From positions 1 to 64,000 of the forward strand of contig JAREIK010009617.1 of the NCBI GenBank assembly GCA_029783825.1: a stretch of DNA of 64,000 nucleotides, read 5' to 3'. Shown here one piece after another: positions 58,322-64,000 of the stretch. A model generated the notes under the pieces. The model saw only the letters and a program-made list of their open reading frames with translations. It had not been told where the DNA came from and did no database searches. The position numbers and the translations under genes were made by a program. Position 1 is the first letter of the stretch; every line of letters begins with the position of its first letter. This DNA is from Sapria himalayana (Eukaryota > Streptophyta > Magnoliopsida > Malpighiales > Rafflesiaceae).

Positions 58322-58780
58322 GTTATTTTCTATTTTTCAGAAATTTTATGCTGAAATCCAGACCAAATTCAATATTTCAATTCGTGTGTCAAGCAGTGAT
58401 TATGACATGTAATATTTTTGATACCTTTTTACTTCATTTATGTCTCATCATGAGATTCTTCATCACTCTTCTTGTGCTCATACTCCTCAACAAAATGGGG
58501 TAGCTGAGGGCAACAATCGACATCTTGTTGATACAGCTCGTACTATCCTCCTCCATAGTAATGTTCCTCTTCGTTAATGGGGGGATGCTGTTCTTACCGC
58601 TTATTATTTGATTAATCGTATGCTCCCCTCTGTTTTATATGATAAGATTCCTCATTCCCTTCTCTTCCCTGACCAACCACTTTATTTCTTTCCTCCTCGT
58701 GTCTTTGGTTGTACTTGCTTTGTTCATATTTTCACTCCTGGACAGGATAAGCTTTCAGCCAAAGCCATGAGGTATCTCTT
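58322..58780 (+). pseudogene. Copia integrase, C-terminal part (frameshifted)
   Basis: Frames read HHSSCAHTPQQNGVAE-like residues near 58460-58505, VPLRXWGDAVLTAYYLINRM near 58563-58622 with a stop at the X, and then [20 protein letters not shown] (58697-58757). This is the normal integrase tail of a copia element. It ends abruptly at the deletion point at about 58770. Confidence 0.8.
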
Positions 58781-58990
58781 CTTCGAGAGTTGAGATTTGG
58801 AAAGGATGAAGAAATGAAACTCATCTGTGATAACCAGGCCGCATTACATATTGCATCCAATCCAGTCTTTCATGAAAGGACCAAGAATATTGAAGTTGAT
58901 TGTCACTTCATTAGAGAGAAGATCTTGAGTATTTTCACTTGTAGCTGGCTTGTAGCACTTTTCCATTATATATTCCACAGTTATTTTCAT
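58775..58990 (+). pseudogene. Copia RNase H tail joined after RT deletion
   Basis: Reads [20 protein letters not shown], then [17 protein letters not shown], the C-terminal end of copia RNase H. It directly follows the integrase tail, so some 1.5 kb holding the whole reverse transcriptase (including the YVDD motif) has been lost. Confidence 0.85.
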
Positions 58991-59064
58991 AGTACAAGTT
59001 TCTTGAGAGTCATAATCTGAAAATTTTTTATATTTTTATTCTTTCGTCTGAAATATCACAGATT

Positions 59065-59405
59065 AATATAGTGGTGGCAAGTAGGTTGGGTGGCTCATGC
59101 ATGGTCCGATTGAGCCGTGCCTGGCCCTACATGGTCCAAAATTGTGCCCAGACTTGAGGCATGGCTCATTTTATGCTGGGCTAGGGGCAGTCGGGCCTAG
59201 TGTCGGGCTAGGCAAGATTTGGATGCCTGGCTCATTGGAGTGATCCAATTGGACCATGAACATCTCGCCCAATCATATAAAAAAATATTAAAATAAAACA
59301 AAAACCCACCCCGCCCAGCCTAGTACACTAGGTTGGGGTTTTAAATTAGTCTGCCACTTGGTTGGTTGGGCATGTTTGTGTGGCATGACTCGGGTGCGTG
59401 GTATA
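59065..59405. mobile_element. hAT-like GC island, ends unresolved
   Basis: GC-rich words typical of the hAT subterminal blocks here (GGGCTAGGCAAGATTTGG, GCCTGGCCCTACATGG, CAATTGGACCATG), non-coding. No AGGTGTCAAA-type end or 8-bp duplication was found at either edge. Confidence 0.4.
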
Positions 59406-60251
59406 TCATAATTAATTTATAATAGACAATAGTTTTTTTATAGTTTGTATTTGTTTGCGTGTTTAAAAAAGTAAAAAAATTTAAATGTTTATTAGATACC
59501 ATTCAAATAATATTTATTTGATGTGAGATTTACATGTTGATTTTAAATATATGATATCTAACTGTGTAAATAATAAAATTGATCGATTTATTATTGATGT
59601 ATTTAGACTTAGAGGTGTTTTTTTTTTTGAAAAATTTGAAGATTTACTATGATACGATGAATTTATATTTGTCTATGTATACTCACATCAGTGCATTATA
59701 ATTAGGTATACACATAATATTAATATTATATTTAACAAATATAAAGGATATCATTAATATAGTTTCATGGATGTTTATAAAAATTAAATCTTTGAAATAT
59801 GTTCTTTATTTTTTGTTTAATTGTTTATATTCATCTTAATATTAAAGTGAAACGAGTATAAAATATATACCTACTCGCATAAACCAAGCTGAAGAATATG
59901 ATATCATTAATGAATAATTATATAATATGTTTAAATATTATGATATCAAATATGTTAGTTTTATAAATCATTAAATTTAGATATTGATATTGTGTTTTAA
60001 AATAAATGTTTTTTGATGAAGTTAACTAAGGACAAATAATATAATGGTTTATTGAATATGAGGAAATTATCCTAGTATTTAGATATCAATTATTGTTAAA
60101 TTATATCTCATTATTATAATTTCAATTTAAATATTTAAAATTAGTAAAAATCATATGAATTCATATATTTTACGTTGTATGAGACAATGCATGATTTATT
60201 GATCCTTTTAGTGTCATGTATAGTGCTATAGTATTTTTTCCTATGATAGTG

Positions 60252-60290
<39 letters not shown>

Positions 60291-60836
60291 AGTTACTATT
60301 TGATAATGACTCAAGCAATGGAGAATATAGATGCTAATGCTAATTTTAGAAATAGACATGGTGTTCCGAACTATACTACACACACACACACACACACACA
60401 TCCACAGATCAATTCAATATATTGCTGATATCGCGTTATGCTCTATTTTAAAAATCTTATTTTATTATTATTTTTGAATTTGTCATTAAATTGAAATTAC
60501 CAAAGAAAAACAAATATATATTTTTTATTTTTTCTGAATTTTATTAATTTAAATTTGTCGTGCATTTTAATTTTTTTTAATTTTAAATAATTAAAAATTT
60601 ACTTTAAAACAAAAGATAAAATCTAATGCTGACTATTGTATTAGCATCACACTATTCTGTGCCCATTGCTCAGTGGCATAGTGCTGTGGCTATTGCTCTA
60701 TTATTATGTCTAGATGGTTTCCATTGCATCAGTGGGTAGCAATGTTGTCACATTTATTTCAATATTTGCATGGTCTGGTATGACCATGCTTGCTCGTTGA
60801 GGAAGGCGAGCCTTCCTTTTGTGATGTTGTGCTGGC
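59406..60836. other. AT-rich interval with microsatellites
   Basis: No coding similarity. A (TA)n run lies at 60256-60288 and a (CA)n run at 60378-60400. From 60640 to 60830 the composition is more balanced, with TTGCTCAGTGGCATAGTGC and similar words, without an identified origin. Confidence 0.4.
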
Positions 60837-61326
60837 CTATGTTGCACGGATATGCCTAGGAATTGTCGTGTCGCCGTGTCCGACCCGTGTCACCGTGTCC
60901 GACCCGTGTTGCCGTGTCGCCGTGTCGCCGTGTCCACGTGTCTGACACGTGGACATGGGTCGGACAGGGGTCGGACACGAGTCAGACACAGGTCGGACAC
61001 GTGTCCGATACGCCACGTGGCGTATCGGATATGCGTCAGAGACATATCCGACGCGTTGTTCGGAAACAGTCGTCGTTAACAATAGACATGTCGTTTACCT
61101 ACAGACGCGTTGTTTACCTACATTATTTTAAAATACAAAATTTTAAATTATTTTAAAATACAGTATTTTAAATTATTTTAAAATACCTAATATTTATAAT
61201 TAATAATTTTTATTTTTAATTTTATTTTTTTTTATCATGATGTATCCTAGTTTTTTAGAATTTGTCATGTCCCCGTATCCTGCCATGTCGTATCTCCGTG
61301 TCCGTATCCGTGTCCGTGCAACATAG
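60837..61326. mobile_element. hAT-type non-autonomous element with perfect TSD
   Basis: A 490-bp element with inverted ends CTATGTTGCACGGA and TCCGTGCAACATAG (14 bp, perfect) and a perfect 8-bp target duplication GTGCTGGC (60829-60836 and 61327-61334). The left half is packed with CGTGTCCGAC/GTCGGACACG words in both orientations; the right half is AT-rich, then ends in the TTTGTCATGTCCCCGTATCC block shared with 37696-38475. It encodes no protein; arginine-rich frames across the repeats (for example 60863-61156) are by-products. The perfect ends suggest recent movement. Confidence 0.92.
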
Positions 61327-61399
61327 GTGCTGGCACAACACGAGAGGATATCAAAATAAGATAGATAATGTTTTATGGGGTTATTCTAAAAAGATATTA

Positions 61400-62960
61400 T
61401 TCAATATAAATAGAATTTATATCTAGAAGAAATGGCAGGAGTAAAATTCAGCCTGAAAAAGTTGAAATACCATCAAATAATATTGAACCGGATATTAAAA
61501 CTCAATAGGATTCACAAGTTATTGAACATGTACATAATACATGATCAAAAAAGATCTAATAGAATACTTCATAATTCTAAGAGATTAAATTCTCATAATT
61601 GATAATTAGGAGGTATTCTTTGTAAATCATAGTGACTCCATATTAGGAGTAGGACTCCATGAATTAGCTTGGAGTTATGAAATCATAGATGATTTCATGT
61701 ATGATAATCTAATTTGAGACTTAATTAAACATAATAGGATAGAAATGAGTTTTTCAAAAGAAAATTGATATGGATGGAAAAATACATGCCTCAAAATTAT
61801 GATTCGCTATAAAAGATTTGAGGCAAACTCATCATGTTAACTTAGATGAAACTTTTTTATCAGTTAATATGTTTAAATCTATAAGATGTCTTCTTATCAT
61901 AGTTTCATACTATAACTATAAGTTACGACAAACAAATATAAAAAATATATTTTAATGAAAATTTATTAGAGGATGTACATGTGACACATCTCAAAGTTTT
62001 TGTTAATCCTAAGAATTTAGGAAAAATATGCAAGCTTTTAAAATATATTTCTTTATTGAATAAGAATTTTTAAAATTAGAAATTTAATTTTGATGAAGCA
62101 ATTGAAGCAATTGGTTCTATCAAAAATGAAGATGAACCTCATGTTTACTATAAGATTAGTGAGAGCATGAAAATTTTATTAGTATTTTTATGTTGATGAT
62201 ATTTTAATCATATAAAATGATTTCATTGCATTATAGATTATCATGTTTTACTTGGAAATTATTTCTCAATGAAATAACTAAGCAAATGTGCTCGTGTTAG
62301 TTATTAAGATCTATATGGATAGATCTAAAAAATTTATTGACCTAATTAAAACTATATATATAGAAATGGTACTGAATAGGTTTAGTATACAAAATTCAAA
62401 GAAATAATTTTTTACAATGACGCATGGTATAAGTCTAAGAGCCAATGTATAAGGATACTTGATGTGTTAGACTGCATGATTATGATTCAATTTGCTTTTG
62501 TAATAGAGAAATCATGTATATAATTTTACGTACTTGACTTGATGTCTCATATGTTTATTAAGTCTTAACTATAATACTAAAATGTATCATTTTTGACATA
62601 GTCCAAAAAATTAATTGGATGAATTATTTTATCTTATTGAGATTCACAAGTATACGTATCGTACTAATAAAATGATATAAGCCTAGATATCGATCTCATA
62701 AAATTTATACAAGTAGTTTGACTAACTAATAATGAACTAACTATTATTTTGCTCGAGTTAAATAAATTATCTTGTGTCTTAGAAAGATACTTAAACTTAA
62801 TGGATGATTTATTTTCTTGTGAATCATGAAAATTTTAAATTATTGAGATAATATTATATTTGATTATCAAATAAAAGATAAAATGATGTTGAATTAACAT
62901 ATTACCTTATTAGCATACAAAATGATTTTTAATCCTGATATATCATTATCAAGAATGATC
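61400..62960 (+). pseudogene. Ty1/copia reverse transcriptase remnant
   Basis: Plus-strand frames read QPEKVEIPSNNIEPDI and EHVHNT near 61450-61545 (integrase-RT linker), HYNYKLRQ-like residues near 61900-61935, VNPKNLGKICKLLKYI (62005-62050), FDEAIEAIGSIKNEDEPHVY (62088-62150), YVDDI-like residues near 62190-62210, FSMK near 62265, KKFIDLIKTIYIEMVLNRFS near 62325-62385, FYNDAWYKSK near 62410 and a RNase H-side segment to ~62600. This is copia reverse transcriptase full of stops. No LTR, gag or protease seen. It is unrelated in detail to the element at 55870-58990. Confidence 0.75.
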
Positions 62961-64000
62961 TCTTCATAGTTGTAAATTATGTATTTTACCACAAAATATC
63001 ATTACTTTGTATACCAGAGATAAAATATCAAAGTTATTATTTTTTTTAGTGTCGTGATTTTGTATTACAAATATAAACTATCTTAATTGTGACAATCTTC
63101 ACAATGCAGCTGCGCTTTGCTTAGAAAGATAAGATCAAATTCATGAATAATTCCATCAACAAGGATTTTTATTATAGAGAGTAATTATGTCAATATGATA
63201 ATCAAGTGCAATGATATTTTGCTCATAAAACTAATTCAAAGTCATGATAAAAAGTCACAGTGTTTAAATTAGTCATGATTTTCGTATTAGTTTTCTGAGC
63301 AAAGTCTCACGACACTTAAATTTTTTTGATTTGGAATAGTTATTTTCTATAACACAAAGTTATGGTATAGGAATTAGTCACAACTTTAATTTTGACTTTT
63401 TGAGCAAAGTGTCATAGTGTAGGGATTGTAGTAACAGTGATGATTTTTATTTGTAATGTGAAATTGTGGTACTAAATAATTCCATACCTTTGGTATTCTT
63501 TTTGGTGTTTAAAGTCATGGTATTAGAAATGCAGATGACAAGGATAAATGCTTAGTGGAACAAAATCTCACAGTAAAAAATAATATCACAAATCAAAATA
63601 CTTAATATTTTGGCTATGTATTTTTAAATTGTGATTATTAAAAATATTAAATCTTTTTGTACTAGTGTGGTAATAAGTTGCTATGATAGAAAAAAACATA
63701 TTATGATCATTAAATATCTTTGAGTTTGTGCAGTTGCAACTCTAATAAAATGTTATTTTCATGATAATACTATTACATAATAAAATATTTGTGTTAATTT
63801 GATGGTATGGTCATGACATATAACAAATATCATGACTTTTTTAGAAGAGTAAAGACTAACAAGTCAAATCACAATTATGCATGAATAAGTATTAAATATC
63901 TATCCAAGTCATGAAAATAAAATTATTATAGTTCTACATTATATATAATTTTTCGTATCTTTGTTTTATTGAGGTCACTCATTTTTTCTAAATTTACTCC
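62961..64000. repeat. AT-rich end with recurring GTCATGATTTT/GTCACAACTTT words
   Basis: Words such as AGTCATGATAAAAAGTCACA, GTCATGATTTTCGTATTAG, GTCACAACTTTAATTTTGAC and GTCATGGTATTAGAAATGC recur from 63050 to 63830, recalling 18660-19100 and 19760-20310. No protein similarity. The nature of the element is unknown. Confidence 0.4.

Larger units (their letters stand above)
55870..58990 (+). mobile_element. Ty1/copia retrotransposon, internally deleted and truncated
   Basis: From left to right: a probable LTR end with three TTGGGCATATCCCAA units, a CT run, a primer binding site (56069-56079), a GC-richer leader containing an antisense gene fragment, gag from 56725, and a pol with protease and most of integrase (57065-58760). 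Pol then jumps straight to the C-terminal RNase H motif (58790-58960). The reverse transcriptase is missing and no 3' LTR was recognised. Base composition is clearly less AT-rich than the surroundings, suggesting the most recent retrotransposon insertion in the window. Confidence 0.85.

Noticed and set aside
60837..61156. Arginine-rich frames on both strands
   Set aside because: Products of CGTGTCCGAC-type words in the hAT-type element, all frames open at once.
1..64000. tRNA or rRNA genes
   Set aside because: No cloverleaf with A/B box words and no conserved rRNA stretches were recognised on either strand; a tRNAscan-SE/Infernal run would be decisive.

Overview
This window looks like plant (angiosperm) nuclear DNA that is very AT-rich and consists almost entirely of transposable elements and their remains. 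No intact host gene, tRNA, rRNA or CRISPR array could be supported. The evidence for a plant is the element set itself: CACTA (En/Spm) with TNP2-type transposase and an Ulp1-protease gene, RICESLEEPER-like hAT, Ty1/copia with an initiator-Met-tRNA primer site, Ty3/gypsy, and small hAT-type elements. The species cannot be named from the sequence. Nearly every open reading frame is short and broken, so coding remnants were recognised by reading across frames and strands.

Layout. (1) 205-3417: an old, minus-strand, non-autonomous LTR retrotransposon (diverged LTRs, PBS at 2859-2870, polypurine tract at 881-892). Its upstream LTR abuts a 4.1-kb hAT transposon (3418-7504) with a broken minus-strand transposase and a ~630-bp tandem duplication. 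(2) 8.3-16.2 kb: hAT-derived small elements, the best being 13439-13832 with a perfect 8-bp target duplication; a Ty3/gypsy reverse transcriptase-RNase H remnant; and two inverted copies of a ~0.67-kb TA-rich repeat that bracket this section. (3) 16.3-19.3 kb: a minus-strand Ty1/copia pol remnant followed by a 23-nt G tract on its own strand. (4) 20604-31305: a structurally complete 10.7-kb CACTA element (13-bp CACTACAACAAAA ends, 3-bp TAC target duplication, subterminal repeats) carrying a decayed transposase gene, a second multi-exon gene ending in an Ulp1-type protease domain, and a Ty3/gypsy integrase fragment.

(5) 32.8-52.5 kb: the least explained part. One AT-rich, essentially non-coding repeat family occurs at 32.9-34.5 kb, at 37.5-39.05 kb (split by a 780-bp hAT-type element) and as a very large inverted repeat: arms of about 5 kb (roughly 41.58-46.96 and 47.03-51.96 kb) around a ~62-bp spacer. 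Both arms carry the same hAT-like insertion end at exactly mirrored positions. The family has a CT-rich leader followed by a CA microsatellite block.

(6) 52.7-64 kb: an exon-like fragment with two in-frame TGA codons, hAT debris, a plus-strand Ty1/copia element (PBS 56069-56079) that has lost its reverse transcriptase domain and appears to carry an antisense fragment of a PICKLE/CHD3-like gene in its leader, a 490-bp hAT-type element with a perfect GTGCTGGC target duplication, and a second copia pol remnant.

Nothing here forms a working host pathway. The relations are those of nested mobile DNA: insertion within insertion, non-autonomous elements depending on absent relatives, and inverted structures that could, if transcribed, yield double-stranded RNA.
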